From positions 70,792-134,791 of the forward strand of contig JADJXF010000021.1 in assembly GCA_016715995.1 (NCBI GenBank): a stretch of DNA of 64,000 nt, written 5' to 3'. Positions within the stretch are counted from its first letter, which is position 1. Each line of letters opens with the position of its first letter. Positions 17,637 to 29,340 of this stretch are shown here, piece by piece. This stretch comes from Flavobacteriales bacterium (GTDB lineage: Bacteria > Bacteroidota > Bacteroidia > Flavobacteriales_F > PHOS-HE28). The translations under genes and the position numbers were made by a program. Under the pieces are notes generated by a model. That model had not been told where the DNA came from, did no database searches, and worked only from the letters and a program-made list of their open reading frames with translations.

Positions 17637-18236
17637 ATGACCACCGACCGCGTTCGTTTGCATTTCACCGAGGCAGCCGAGGTCCTCGCGCGCTTCCTTG
17701 CCGACCCCGCCAACATCGCCGCCGTGGAGCAGGCTGGCGCCTTCATGAGCTATTGCCTGAAGCAGGGCGCCAAGGTGATTAGCTGCGGCAATGGCGGCAG
17801 TATGTGCGATGCCATGCACTTCGCCGAGGAGCTCACCGGCCGCTTCCGAGATGACCGCGCGCCCATCGCCGCCCTCAGCATCAGCGACCCCAGCCACCTC
17901 ACCTGTGTGGGAAATGACCATGGCTTCGAGCAGGTGTTCGCTCGCTTCGTGCAGGGGCATGGCAAGGAGGGCGATGTGCTGTTGGCCATCAGCACCAGCG
18001 GCAACAGCCCCAACGTACTGCGCGCCGCCGAGGTGGCCCGCGAGAAAGGCATGCACGTGATCGGCCTCACCGGAAGAGATGGTGGCAAGCTGGCCGCGCT
18101 CTGCACCGTGGAGGTGCGCGTGCCGCACGATGGCTACGCCGACCGAATCCAAGAGGTGCACATCAAGGTCATCCACGCGCTGATTGATCACATCGAGCGC
18201 GATTTGGCAGAACCCGTGCGGATGGACCGCTACTGA
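17637..18236 (+). CDS. gmhA: sedoheptulose-7-phosphate isomerase (GmhA family SIS protein)
   Basis: This 199-residue SIS-domain protein has ISCGNGGSMCDAMHFAEELTGRF, split here as the phosphate-binding loop GNGGS plus AMHFAEEL. LAISTSGNSPNVL and the C-terminal VHIKVIHALIDHIER helix are also diagnostic of GmhA. The enzyme converts sedoheptulose 7-phosphate to D-glycero-D-manno-heptose 7-phosphate, the first step to the ADP-heptose used in lipopolysaccharide core. The ATG at 17637 is chosen because residues upstream overlap the dsbD-like gene. CATCTTTG at 17624-17631 is a -7-like box five bases before it. comM begins two bases after the stop. Confidence 0.9.
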   Translation: MTTDRVRLHFTEAAEVLARFLADPANIAAVEQAGAFMSYCLKQGAKVISCGNGGSMCDAMHFAEELTGRFRDDRAPIAALSISDPSHLTCVGNDHGFEQVFARFVQGHGKEGDVLLAISTSGNSPNVLRAAEVAREKGMHVIGLTGRDGGKLAALCTVEVRVPHDGYADRIQEVHIKVIHALIDHIERDLAEPVRMDRY

Positions 18237-18238
18237 GC

Positions 18239-19776
18239 ATGCTCGTCAAGGTCTTCGGCAGCGCGGTCTTCGGCATCAACGCCACCATTGTCACCGCAGA
18301 GGTGAACGTGGAGAATGGCGCCTTTTTCTTCCTGGTCGGATTGCCGGATAGCGCCGTGAAGGAGAGCCAGCAGCGCATGGATGCCGCGCTGCGCAACAAT
18401 GGCCTCTATTTCCCGCGCGGGAAAGGCGTCACTATCAACCTCGCGCCGGCCGATATCCGCAAAGAGGGCACCGCCTATGACCTGCCGCTGGCTGTGGGTC
18501 TGCTGGCTGCAACGGACCAAGCGCCCTCCGACTTGCTAGGGACGCATCTGGTGATGGGCGAGCTCTCGCTCGATGGCGGCGTGCGTCCCATCAAGGGCGC
18601 CTTGCCCATTGCGCTGGAAGCGAAAAGGCAGGGCTTCAAGGGCATCATCCTTCCTGCGGCCAATGCACGCGAGGCGGCCATTGTCAGCGGGTTGGAGGTG
18701 TTCGGCGTGGAACACCTCCGTGAGGTGGTGGACTTGATGAAAGGGCAGAGCGAGCTGCAACCCATCGTGGTGAACATCGAGGAGGAGTTCGCGAATAGCA
18801 GCCGTAGCTATCCGGTGGACATCGCCGATGTGAAAGGGCAGGAGAACATCAAGCGCGCATTCGAGATCGCAGCGGCCGGCGGTCACAACATCATCCTCAT
18901 CGGCCCTCCGGGCGCTGGCAAGACGATGCTTGCCAAGCGTCTGCCCACCATCCTTCCGCCGCTCACCATCGAAGAGGCACTGGAGACCACCAAGATCCAC
19001 AGCGTGGCCGGCAAGCTGCGTAAGGAGGACAGCCTGCTGAGCGTTCGCCCGTACCGCAGCCCGCACCACACCATCAGCGATGTGGCCCTCGTGGGCGGTG
19101 GCTCCTTCCCGCAGCCGGGCGAGATCAGCCTAGCACACAACGGCGTGCTCTTCCTCGACGAGCTGCCCGAGTTCAAGCGGCAGGTGCTGGAAGTGCTGCG
19201 TCAGCCGTTGGAGGATCGCGTGGTCACCATCAGTCGCGCGAAGTTCACGGTGGAGTACCCAGCGAGCTTCATGTTGGTGGCCGCGATGAACCCTTGCCCG
19301 TGCGGCTACTACAATCATCCGGATAAGGAGTGCGTGTGCGCGCCGGGTGTTGTGCAGAAGTACTTGAACAAGGTGAGCGGACCGCTGCTCGATCGCATCG
19401 ACATCCACATCGAGGTGACACCCGTGCCCTTTGCCGAGTTGAGCAATGAGCGACCCAGCGAGAAGAGCGCCGACATGCGCGAGCGCGTGATCGGTGCGCG
19501 GCGAGTGCAGCAGGATCGCTACACCGGGAAGAAGATTCAATGCAATGCGCAGATGGGCGGCAAGGGGGCTGCGTGAACCGTCGGATTGATGCCGTTGGCA
19601 AAGCATTGCTGGAGAAGGCCATGGAGCGCCTCGGCCTCAGCGCCCGCGCCTACGACCGGATCCTCAAGGTGGCGCGTACCATCGCCGATATGGCCGCCAG
19701 CCCCGACATCCGCACCGAGCACCTCGCCGAGGCCATCCAGTACCGCAGCCTCGACCGCGAGGGTTGGGCGGGTTGA
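18239..19776 (+). pseudogene. comM: ComM/YifB family Mg-chelatase-like ATPase, frameshifted near the 3' end
   Basis: The N-terminal ChlI-like domain (GLPDSAVKESQQRMDAAL, NLAPADIRKEGTAYDLPLA) and AAA+ core (Walker A GPPGAGKTMLAKRLPTILPP, SLAHNGVLFLDELPEF, NPCPCGYY) are complete. ComM is a hexameric helicase-like ATPase that promotes branch migration during uptake of foreign DNA. The open frame stops at 19576 just after KKIQCNAQM. The C-terminal domain (ALLEKAMERLGLSARAYDRI to YRSLDREGWAG) continues in another frame to the TGA at 19774-19776. The break lies at about 19556-19572 in a five-G run. Between the Lys of GGK and the RID motif there are 17 bases, where the family has about six codons, so one missing base explains it. 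It may be an assembly error. Confidence 0.85.
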
Positions 19777-19839
19777 GCCTGCTGTAACCCAATGCGGAAT
19801 CCGCGCGTTGGAAGGGCCTGACTCCAAGACCCTTTAACC

Positions 19840-20544
19840 GTGAAGACCTATCAATTCCTGCTGATTGCCGCGATGCTCGCACCCATCGCCTCCAACTGCG
19901 CCTTCGGCCAGCAGGATGGACAAGGCGGGCGACAGTACCTCAGCGAGGTGCTCGCGCCGGCGCCCATGAAGAAGGCGGCCTATTACCGTGAATTGTCAGG
20001 CAAGGAAGGCGAGCTGTTCATCGGGAAGACCTTCACCATCGGCGGCAAATTGAAAGCAGAGGGCACATACAAAGATGAGGCCTTGAACCTGCCGCACGGC
20101 CATTTCACGTTCTACCACACGAATGGACGCGTGGAGAGCCGTGGCGAGTACATCGATGGCAACAAGGCTGGGGTTTGGGAGCGCTTCGATGCCTGGGGAG
20201 AGCCGTTGGCTGAGAAGATCTACAACCCGGAACCGCTCGCGAACATCGTCTATACACGAGCCCAGAGCATGCCGCAGTTCAAGGATGGGGATGAGAAGGC
20301 TTTGGTGCGGTACATCAAGACCCGTGTTGAATCCGAATCCAATCGCCGGGTGAAAGGCACGTATACATCCACGTTCATCGTTGAGAAGGACGGGACCTTG
20401 AGCGAGCTGAAGATGATCGAGGGGCAGGATGAGAAGATCGGCGAGCAGGTTGCTGGCGCGATTAAGAGCACCGAGCCTTGGAAGCCCGGTGAGGACAAGG
20501 GCCAACCCGTGCGCGTGCAGATGCGCGTGCCCGTGCAGTTCTAG
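19840..20544 (+). CDS. exported TonB C-terminal-domain protein with MORN-like repeats
   Basis: This 234-residue protein has a signal peptide (about residues 1-23). A MORN/toxin-antitoxin-like repeat region (GKLKAEGTYKDEALNLPHGHF, split as GKLKAEGTY and HGHFTFYHTNGRVESRGEY) follows. The C-terminal TonB-like domain has TSTFIVEKDGTLSELKMIEG and PWKPGEDKGQPVRVQMRVPV. Proteins of this layout are common in Bacteroidota; they lack the membrane anchor and Pro-rich spacer of true TonB, so their role is unclear. It starts at a GTG. A strong hairpin follows 27 bases after the stop. Confidence 0.7.
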   Translation: MKTYQFLLIAAMLAPIASNCAFGQQDGQGGRQYLSEVLAPAPMKKAAYYRELSGKEGELFIGKTFTIGGKLKAEGTYKDEALNLPHGHFTFYHTNGRVESRGEYIDGNKAGVWERFDAWGEPLAEKIYNPEPLANIVYTRAQSMPQFKDGDEKALVRYIKTRVESESNRRVKGTYTSTFIVEKDGTLSELKMIEGQDEKIGEQVAGAIKSTEPWKPGEDKGQPVRVQMRVPVQF

Positions 20545-20571
20545 AACCACACTCCATACACCATAAGCAGT

Positions 20572-20597
20572 AACGCCGGCCCCGTAAGGTCGGCGTT
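20572..20597. terminator. bidirectional terminator-like hairpin
   Basis: AACGCCGGCC and GGTCGGCGTT form a 10-bp stem with one G-U-type mismatch around a 6-base loop (CCGTAA). It lies between two convergent genes (TonB-domain protein and secA), so it can serve both transcripts. T-rich sequence follows on neither strand immediately, but the position is typical. Confidence 0.6.
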
Positions 20598-20620
20598 CGG
20601 CTATTCATTCGACTGTGTCG

Positions 20621-23992
<3,372 letters not shown>

Positions 23993-24039
23993 GGTCGAGG
24001 ATGTGATTGCGGCCGAAGCTGGGCTTGGGCAAAGGCTGG

Positions 24040-24047
24040 CAAATGTA
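24040..24047 (-). promoter_or_regulatory. putative -7 promoter element of secA
   Basis: On the minus strand this reads TACATTTG, a match to the Bacteroidota TAnnTTTG box, 47 bases before the secA start. No clear -33 TTG is seen at the right spacing; an inverted repeat occupies that position. Confidence 0.4.
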
Positions 24048-24067
24048 CCTGCCTGACGGTAGGCAGG
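24048..24067. repeat. perfect inverted repeat next to the secA promoter
   Basis: CCTGCCT (24048-24054) and AGGCAGG (24061-24067) are a perfect 7-bp inverted repeat around GACGGT. It abuts the -7 element of secA on its upstream side. CCTGCC-type palindromes occur as dispersed repeats in some Bacteroidota genomes; it could equally be an operator. Confidence 0.5.
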
Positions 24068-24133
24068 GCCGTCCTCGTAGGCACAGACCTTGCCGCCCCC
24101 TAGGTGCTGCCAAGCTGTCGTATGGAAGCAACG

Positions 24134-24154
24134 AACCCCGCGAGTGGCGGGGTT
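24134..24154. terminator. terminator-like hairpin after the DUF2795 gene
   Basis: AACCCCGC (24134-24141) and GCGGGGTT (24147-24154) form a perfect 8-bp stem around GAGTG. It lies 24 bases past the stop of the minus-strand DUF2795 gene and before the secA promoter. Confidence 0.6.
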
Positions 24155-24178
24155 CAGGAAGGAGCGAAACGAGCAGGT

Positions 24179-24400
24179 TCAGTATTCGTCCTCGTTGAAG
24201 AAGAAATCCTCCTTCGAGGGATAGTCCGGCCAGATGTCCTCAATGGATTCGAAGACCTCCTCTTCATCCTCGATGGCTTGGAGGTTCTCCACCACTTCGA
24301 GCGGAGCGCCGGTGCGCATGGCGAAATCGATCAGCTCCTCCTTGGTGGCTGGCCATGGCGCATCCTCCAGGTATGAGGCGAGTTCGAGGGTCCAATACAT
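24179..24400 (-). CDS. DUF2795 domain protein
   Basis: This 73-residue acidic protein reads MYWTLELASYLEDAPWPATK, followed by EELIDFAMRTGAPLEVVENL and a very acidic tail ending FFFNEDEY. This is the compact DUF2795 type that is almost universal in Bacteroidota. Its function is unknown. It is monocistronic: a TATATTTG box lies about 35 bases upstream and a hairpin lies downstream. Confidence 0.85.
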   Translation of the reverse strand: MYWTLELASYLEDAPWPATKEELIDFAMRTGAPLEVVENLQAIEDEEEVFESIEDIWPDYPSKEDFFFNEDEY

Positions 24401-24435
24401 CTGCGGTCCGGTTGTGGGTATCCGTAAAACGGGCG

Positions 24436-24443
24436 CAAATATA
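24436..24443 (-). promoter_or_regulatory. putative -7 promoter element of the DUF2795 gene
   Basis: The minus strand reads TATATTTGCG. The same core precedes the tRNA-Val genes and rpsT in this window, which suggests a strong housekeeping promoter. The -33 element is not obvious. Confidence 0.45.
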
Positions 24444-24529
24444 GACGGATGACGATCCGTGGATCACCTATTTATCAACCGGTGTTGGAAGTCGTGGAAG
24501 CCGCGCCGGACAAGGCTTTCAGGAATCCG

Positions 24530-25081
24530 TCAGCCCTTTGGGCGCCATGGGGTGTCCGGCACCCCGTGCACCTTGGAGAGGTCGCGGGCCAGGACGAAGA
24601 AATAATCTGAGAGGCGGTTGAGGTAACGGATCAACAATCCGTCCACCTCTGCGATGGCTGCCAATTCAACTACGCGGCGTTCGGCCCGCCGGCAGACGGT
24701 ACGGCAGATGTGGGCCTGTGACGAGCAAGGATGCCCGCCGGGCAGGATGAAGCTTCGCATGGGCTCCAGGCCCATATCCATCGCATCCATGGCCTGCTCC
24801 AACCCGGTGATGTCGGCTTCGGTGATTGCCGGCACCTTGAACCGTGCGCGTTCCTCGGCGCTGCTGCTGGCCAGGTGCGAGCCGATGGTGAAGAGTGCAT
24901 GTTGGATGGTGACGAGCAGTTCACCGTGATGCGGCATCGCCAAGTCGCGCAACAAGCCCACATGGCTGTTGAGTTCATCCACGGTGCCGTATGCCTCGAT
25001 GCGCAAATCGCTCTTCTGGACGCGCGCGCCACCGAGCAGGCCGGTCTCGCCCTTATCGCCGGTGCGGGTGTAGATCTTCAT
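24530..25081 (-). CDS. PduO-type cob(I)yrinic acid a,c-diamide adenosyltransferase
   Basis: This 183-residue protein starts MKIYTRTGDKGETGLLGGAR, the ATP-binding motif of PduO/MMAB-type corrinoid adenosyltransferases. The start at 25081 is chosen because that motif is normally within the first ten residues. EAYGTVDELNSHVGLLRD and the conserved ICRTVCRRAERRVVEL helix follow. YLNRLSDYFFVLAR is near the C-terminus. The enzyme transfers the adenosyl group of ATP to cob(I)alamin, giving adenosylcobalamin for enzymes such as methylmalonyl-CoA mutase. It lies 17 bases after a T9SS substrate gene on the same strand, probably without functional connection. Confidence 0.93.
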   Translation of the reverse strand: MKIYTRTGDKGETGLLGGARVQKSDLRIEAYGTVDELNSHVGLLRDLAMPHHGELLVTIQHALFTIGSHLASSSAEERARFKVPAITEADITGLEQAMDAMDMGLEPMRSFILPGGHPCSSQAHICRTVCRRAERRVVELAAIAEVDGLLIRYLNRLSDYFFVLARDLSKVHGVPDTPWRPKG

Positions 25082-25098
25082 GTGGTCATCGCATTCGT

Positions 25099-27243
25099 TC
25101 AGCGCGCCAGGACGAACCAACCGTGCTTCATGTCATCGCGCCGCCCTTTCAACACGTACGCGTAGACGCCTTCAGGTGCAGCCGCTCCTCCCACCATTCC
25201 GTCCCACCCGCTGGCTGCATCGCCTTCCCACACCTGCTGCCCCCATTTGTTGTGGATCGTCATCTCAGGAGATGCGCATTCCTCGGGACCTTTGATACAC
25301 AGCACGTCATTGACGCCATCCTGGTTCGGCGTGAATGCGTTGGGCACGAACCAGGCGACCGGTATGAGGCCATAGCCTGCGAGCAAAGTGGCCCGCGCGG
25401 TATCGGCGCACATGGTGCCCGGGTCGCTCACGAGAACAACATCGAATGCGCCCATCTGCTGGTATACATGCATTGGGTCGCGCCAGTGGGCACTGGTTTC
25501 CCCATCGCCGAAATCCCAATACCAGTCGGCGCCATCTATGGAGGTGTTCACGAGGTAGGTCCGCTCATCGCAGGGGTCGCTGTTGGTGTGGAAGGAGGCG
25601 ATGGCTGCAGGAAGCACCTTCACCGTTTTCCGGGCCGTATCCACGATGCATCCTTCAACGGCCACGAGTGTCGCTGTTCGCATGCCGTGCTGGTGATAGG
25701 TGTGCCATGGGTCAACCGCCGTGCTAGTGCCCCCGTCGCCGAACCACCAGCGGTAGGCGCTTGCCAATTCCGAGGTGTTCGTGAACTGTACGGCGGCGTG
25801 CTGACAAATGCTATCCGCTGTTTCGAATCCGGCAACCGGCTGAATGCCTTCCACGGTGATGATGCCCGGTTGCGTGAGCGAGACCTCCTGCCCGCACGAG
25901 GTGAGCGTCAGGGTGACATCGAATGTGCCGACGCCATAACGGTGCGTGGGCTGCGCGCGCTGGTCGGTCCAGCCATCGCCGAAATCCCACTGCAGGTCGC
26001 TGCCTAGGCAGGCCTTTGAGATGAAGCGATGGCCTTCGCATCCCGGCAGCTCCTCCACGAGGAAATCCGCGTAGGCCGGGGTGCTGGTGGTACCAGGTGG
26101 CTCGCCTTCAATGGCGTTCGGCAGCACAGGCATGAATCCCAGACTGAGGAACACGACGGCATTGCGGTCATATCCCACGGCGGCCAGACCAGTCGCATCC
26201 GGATACCGCACCTCCGCCAGAGTTCGTGGGAAGCCAGAGGTGCCCACATAGAGGCGACCATTCGCGGCGCATTCCATGGAGAGCACCCAAGGTCCGATCG
26301 CGGGGTCAATGACCTCCACCTCGCTCGTGAGCAGGTTGATCCGGCCGAAGTCCATGTCGGGTAAAGCGCTGTTTCCCACGAAATACAGGAATCCGCCAGC
26401 GGGCGAGAACTCTATCCCAACTACGGGGTCGGTGCTCAGCGATAGTTGCTGCACCCCGCTGACTGTTCCATTGAACGCATCTAGATGCCAGATCGCGACA
26501 TCCACGGCACCGGGCTGAACGGCGTTCGGGAGGCTGATGCCCAGCCGGTCATTTGCAGGCGAAAGCTTGAGCGTGCTGTACCAAGCGGTGCCGTTCGGGG
26601 CGTGCGTGCTGCCGATCGTCACCGGTTCACCGATCCCGCTCTGGGAGATCAGGGCGCGCTTCAAGTAAAGCACGTCGCCATCGATGCTGTAACAGAACAG
26701 CCATCGGCAGCCGTTCTCCAGCTGTCGGCTCACGGCCATCCCCTCGCCCAAGTCGGAGCCGATGAACTTGTTCTTCACGGTCACGTCGCCTTGCCCGCCA
26801 TTGAGTGTCATGTCCACGATGGAATAGTAGTGCTCATGGTTCGCGCCATCGTGGTGGATGACATAGTACTGCGGACCATGGCAGGGGCGGGGAGCTATAG
26901 CAGAGCATTGACTGCTGGCATTGCTGATCAGACCGTTGCCGTTGGGCATCACGGTGAAGCTGGCCGTCCGGACCTGCACCTTGTTGTTCGAGCCCACCGC
27001 GGTATAGAACAATGGGTTTCCAGTGGCGGTAGTCATGAGGTTCACATCCTCAGTGCCACCGAGCCCGAATGACGGTACTAGGTTGCCGAGCACGGGATTG
27101 CCTCCGGAGAAATCGATGGAGCGTACCTCTCCGCTTCCAGCCCGCAGCAGCCAGGTATTCAACTGCGCGCGCGCATCGGTGCTAACGAACGCCAGCAGGC
27201 CGAGGACCGAAGTCCAAGAAAGAGCCGATGGGAGGGTCCGCAT
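25099..27243 (-). CDS. secreted protein with PKD domains and T9SS type-B (gliding-associated) C-terminal domain
   Basis: The 714-residue protein has a signal peptide (MRTLPSALSWTSVLGLLAF, ending near DARAQ). I therefore start at 27243 rather than at 27294. The N-terminal 370 residues look like a beta-propeller, with repeated short beta motifs and references to a narrated series. Three PKD domains follow, each with a WDFGDG or WWFGDGG core. The terminal domain has VPNAFTPNQDGVNDVLCI and NKWGQQVWEGDA, diagnostic of the CHU_C/gliding-motility-associated type-B T9SS signal. It is expected at the cell surface or in the medium. No catalytic site is seen. Confidence 0.85.
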   Translation of the reverse strand: MRTLPSALSWTSVLGLLAFVSTDARAQLNTWLLRAGSGEVRSIDFSGGNPVLGNLVPSFGLGGTEDVNLMTTATGNPLFYTAVGSNNKVQVRTASFTVMPNGNGLISNASSQCSAIAPRPCHGPQYYVIHHDGANHEHYYSIVDMTLNGGQGDVTVKNKFIGSDLGEGMAVSRQLENGCRWLFCYSIDGDVLYLKRALISQSGIGEPVTIGSTHAPNGTAWYSTLKLSPANDRLGISLPNAVQPGAVDVAIWHLDAFNGTVSGVQQLSLSTDPVVGIEFSPAGGFLYFVGNSALPDMDFGRINLLTSEVEVIDPAIGPWVLSMECAANGRLYVGTSGFPRTLAEVRYPDATGLAAVGYDRNAVVFLSLGFMPVLPNAIEGEPPGTTSTPAYADFLVEELPGCEGHRFISKACLGSDLQWDFGDGWTDQRAQPTHRYGVGTFDVTLTLTSCGQEVSLTQPGIITVEGIQPVAGFETADSICQHAAVQFTNTSELASAYRWWFGDGGTSTAVDPWHTYHQHGMRTATLVAVEGCIVDTARKTVKVLPAAIASFHTNSDPCDERTYLVNTSIDGADWYWDFGDGETSAHWRDPMHVYQQMGAFDVVLVSDPGTMCADTARATLLAGYGLIPVAWFVPNAFTPNQDGVNDVLCIKGPEECASPEMTIHNKWGQQVWEGDAASGWDGMVGGAAAPEGVYAYVLKGRRDDMKHGWFVLAR

Positions 27244-27332
27244 CGCGATGGCGCAAGTTAGTACGCTAGCGGTCAAGGGCATACGATTGATCAAACCACC
27301 CCTTCACCACACGGTGTGGGTTCCCGCTGCAT

Positions 27333-28109
27333 TCAGTATCGCAGTCGGAAGTGCTCCCTGCCTTGCTCACTGCGCAAGAAAACTAGCCCCATTCCGTAGA
27401 GGTCAATGGTCACCGTGACCCTTGGGTGTGCTTTGATGCGACTCCAAGCCTCCTCCATCTCCCGGCTCCAATGAATGTCGTCCAGCACGAAGACCGTATC
27501 GTTGCCCGATTGCGCCATGCACTGCTCGAAGTAGGTCAGCGTAGGTGCCAACGAATGGTGGCCATCGATGAATACCAAGCCGAGGGTGCCGGTGCGCGCC
27601 AGCACTTCCGGTAGCTTCCGGCTGAAGCTCCCCAGCAGCGGGACGATGTTCGGCTGCCGAAGCTGCTCGAAATGATGCAAAGCGATGCGGTGGATCTGCG
27701 GGCAGCCCTCTATTGTATGCACCGTTCCGTTCTCGGCACCCTTGGCCAGATACAGCGTGGTCAGGCCGAAACAGGTTCCCAGCTCCAGCACGCTCCCGGG
27801 TTCGAAGCAGCGCGCCAAGCGGAAGAGCATCTGCGCCTGCCGCGTCCCTTTCATGGACGTTCGTGCCATGTCTGCTACTCGCCTCACAGGCAGGTCCAAT
27901 TTGCGCGAACCGGCGCCGAGGTCATTCACCCGGATGGTCTGCTCGCTGCGGAACAGGTCATCGCGCAACGCCTCGATGGCCATGAAGTCCGGCAACGCGG
28001 GCTGCGGACGAAGCACCTTCTCCACCAGGTCGAAGACGAACGGCGAATGCACGCCGTGCCGAGTGCGTGCTTTGACTAAATGCTCGAAGTAGCTGCTTAG
28101 TCGTTGCAA
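27333..28109 (-). CDS. class I SAM-dependent methyltransferase (O-methyltransferase-like)
   Basis: This 258-residue protein has a Rossmann motif I, SVLELGTCFGLTTLYLAKG. Acidic motif II is VHTIEGCPQIHRIA. LVFIDGHHSLAPTLTYFEQC and VFVLDDIHWSREMEEAW are typical of the Methyltransf_24 group of catechol-type O-methyltransferases. The N-terminal part (YFEHLVKARTRHGVHSPFVF) is common to a Bacteroidota subfamily. The substrate is unknown. It lies 84 bases downstream of crtZ on the same strand; a role in carotenoid tailoring is possible but not shown. Confidence 0.75.
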   Translation of the reverse strand: MQRLSSYFEHLVKARTRHGVHSPFVFDLVEKVLRPQPALPDFMAIEALRDDLFRSEQTIRVNDLGAGSRKLDLPVRRVADMARTSMKGTRQAQMLFRLARCFEPGSVLELGTCFGLTTLYLAKGAENGTVHTIEGCPQIHRIALHHFEQLRQPNIVPLLGSFSRKLPEVLARTGTLGLVFIDGHHSLAPTLTYFEQCMAQSGNDTVFVLDDIHWSREMEEAWSRIKAHPRVTVTIDLYGMGLVFLRSEQGREHFRLRY

Positions 28110-28193
28110 TGGTCAATCCTTCAGACCGGCCAAATGTAGCCGCGACCTGATTCGCTGAAGGGCTCCGTGCCGAGCGTTATGCACAGGACCGCA

Positions 28194-28676
28194 TCACGCG
28201 TTACGCTGTGACAGGATGCGTCTCGCTTCTAGGTAGTATTTGAACGGGACCACCAGCATGCCAAAGCACTCGCCATCCTCCTTGCTCAGGTGCTTGTGGT
28301 GGGCCTTGTGAGCCCTGCGGATGGCGAGGAAGTATGGATTATTCGTGTCGCGGAGCCGCTTGATGCGCTGGTGGATGAACACCTCATGAACGATGAAGTA
28401 CAGGATGCCATATACGAGAATGCCCAACCCGACCCAAAGCCACGGTGTGTGGATGCCTTGGATGCTTCCGACGATGAACAGGACCACGGACGGAATGGCG
28501 AAGATCAGGAAGAAGGCATCGTTGCGCTCGAGGAAGCTATAATGGTCCTTTCGATGATGATCGGAATGCAGGTACCAGAGAAAGCCATGCATCACGTACT
28601 TGTGCGCCGCCCATGCCACGAACTCCATGAACACCGCAGTTGCGATGACGATGCCGAGGATGGCCCAGATGGACAT
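28194..28676 (-). CDS. crtZ: beta-carotene hydroxylase CrtZ
   Basis: This 160-residue membrane di-iron protein of the fatty acid hydroxylase superfamily carries the histidine clusters HKYVMH, HSDHH, HEVFIHQR and HKAHHKH, spaced as in CrtZ. CrtZ hydroxylates the beta-ionone rings of beta-carotene at C3/C3', giving zeaxanthin. It is the last carotenoid gene of the operon, four bases after the SRPBCC gene. A lycopene cyclase, needed to supply the ring, is not in the window. Confidence 0.92.
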   Translation of the reverse strand: MSIWAILGIVIATAVFMEFVAWAAHKYVMHGFLWYLHSDHHRKDHYSFLERNDAFFLIFAIPSVVLFIVGSIQGIHTPWLWVGLGILVYGILYFIVHEVFIHQRIKRLRDTNNPYFLAIRRAHKAHHKHLSKEDGECFGMLVVPFKYYLEARRILSQRNA

Positions 28677-28680
28677 GTCT

Positions 28681-29175
28681 TCAGAACACCACCGTGCCCG
28701 GGAGGGTTCGGTGCTTCCGCCCGAAAAGTACCTCCAGTATGGCCCAGCGATGGTCGAAGATGCGCTTCAGTCTTTGCTTCACCAGCAAATCGTGCATGAA
28801 ATCGCCCAGGAACCCGAAGGGCAGCTCGTATTCCACGCGGTCGCGCATCAGTACCCCATCTTCGAACGCTTCGAATGTATGCTGGTGCCACCAGCGCTTG
28901 TACGGGCCTTTGAGCTGAGTGTCCACGAAGCGATAGGGGGGCAAGACTTCCTCAATCCGTGTAATCCACGTGACGGGAATGTTGAAGAACGGCCGGACGG
29001 AATAGTGAATCAATTGTCCGGCATGCGCAGGACGGTCATCGAAGGGCTCCGTGATGACGAAGCCCATGTCCTCTGGCGTGATGCGCGCCAGATTCTTTGG
29101 GGTGCTGAAGAATGCCCACGCCTCATTCAAGGTGGCGTGCAGCAACTGCGACCGCTCCAGGACGTGCATGGCCAT
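28681..29175 (-). CDS. SRPBCC superfamily protein
   Basis: This 164-residue protein starts with MHVLERSQLLHATLNEAWAF, the usual beginning of START/SRPBCC ligand-binding folds. WITRIEEVLPPYRFVDTQLK, WWHQHTFEAFEDGVLMRDRV and a long C-terminal helix follow. SRPBCC proteins bind hydrophobic ligands. Relatives lie in or near carotenoid loci in Bacteroidota, where they are sometimes annotated as cell-division inhibitors or cyclase-like. Its role here may be handling a carotenoid or precursor. The start codon directly abuts the stop of the 53-aa gene A; an ATG at 29169 is an alternative. Confidence 0.75.
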   Translation of the reverse strand: MAMHVLERSQLLHATLNEAWAFFSTPKNLARITPEDMGFVITEPFDDRPAHAGQLIHYSVRPFFNIPVTWITRIEEVLPPYRFVDTQLKGPYKRWWHQHTFEAFEDGVLMRDRVEYELPFGFLGDFMHDLLVKQRLKRIFDHRWAILEVLFGRKHRTLPGTVVF

Positions 29176-29337
29176 TCATTTGAGCACCTCGAGCTTCGGG
29201 TAACGCTTGCGCCAGTTCTCCAGAGCTTTCTGACTGCTAACAGTGATGATCGTACGTGCATCCAGGCGCACTTTGATTTCCTTCACGCCCTGCTTGATGG
29301 GGCGTTCCAGTATGAGGGCGGGCTTCTTGCGTGGCAT
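29176..29337 (-). CDS. 53-aa basic protein A, paralogue of the neighbouring 53-aa protein
   Basis: The frame reads MPRKKPALILERPIKQGVKE, then IKVRLDARTIITVSSQKALE and NWRKRYPKLEVLK before a TGA. Of 53 residues, well over half are identical to protein B just upstream, with matched length and no gaps. The shape is a basic N-terminus, a central KVRLDARTxIT strand pair and a helix ending in a W-x(2)-RYPKLEV motif. I recognise no named family. It lies three bases after the stop of B, and its stop abuts the SRPBCC start, so it is translated within the photoprotection operon. The conserved spacing and codon-level conservation of the paralogue argue that it is real. Confidence 0.75.
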   Translation of the reverse strand: MPRKKPALILERPIKQGVKEIKVRLDARTIITVSSQKALENWRKRYPKLEVLK

Positions 29338-29340
29338 GGC

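Noticed and set aside
26001..26010. Palindrome TGCCTAGGCA resembling the repeat near secA
   Set aside because: It lies inside a coding sequence within a PKD region and lacks the full CCTGCCT/AGGCAGG arms.
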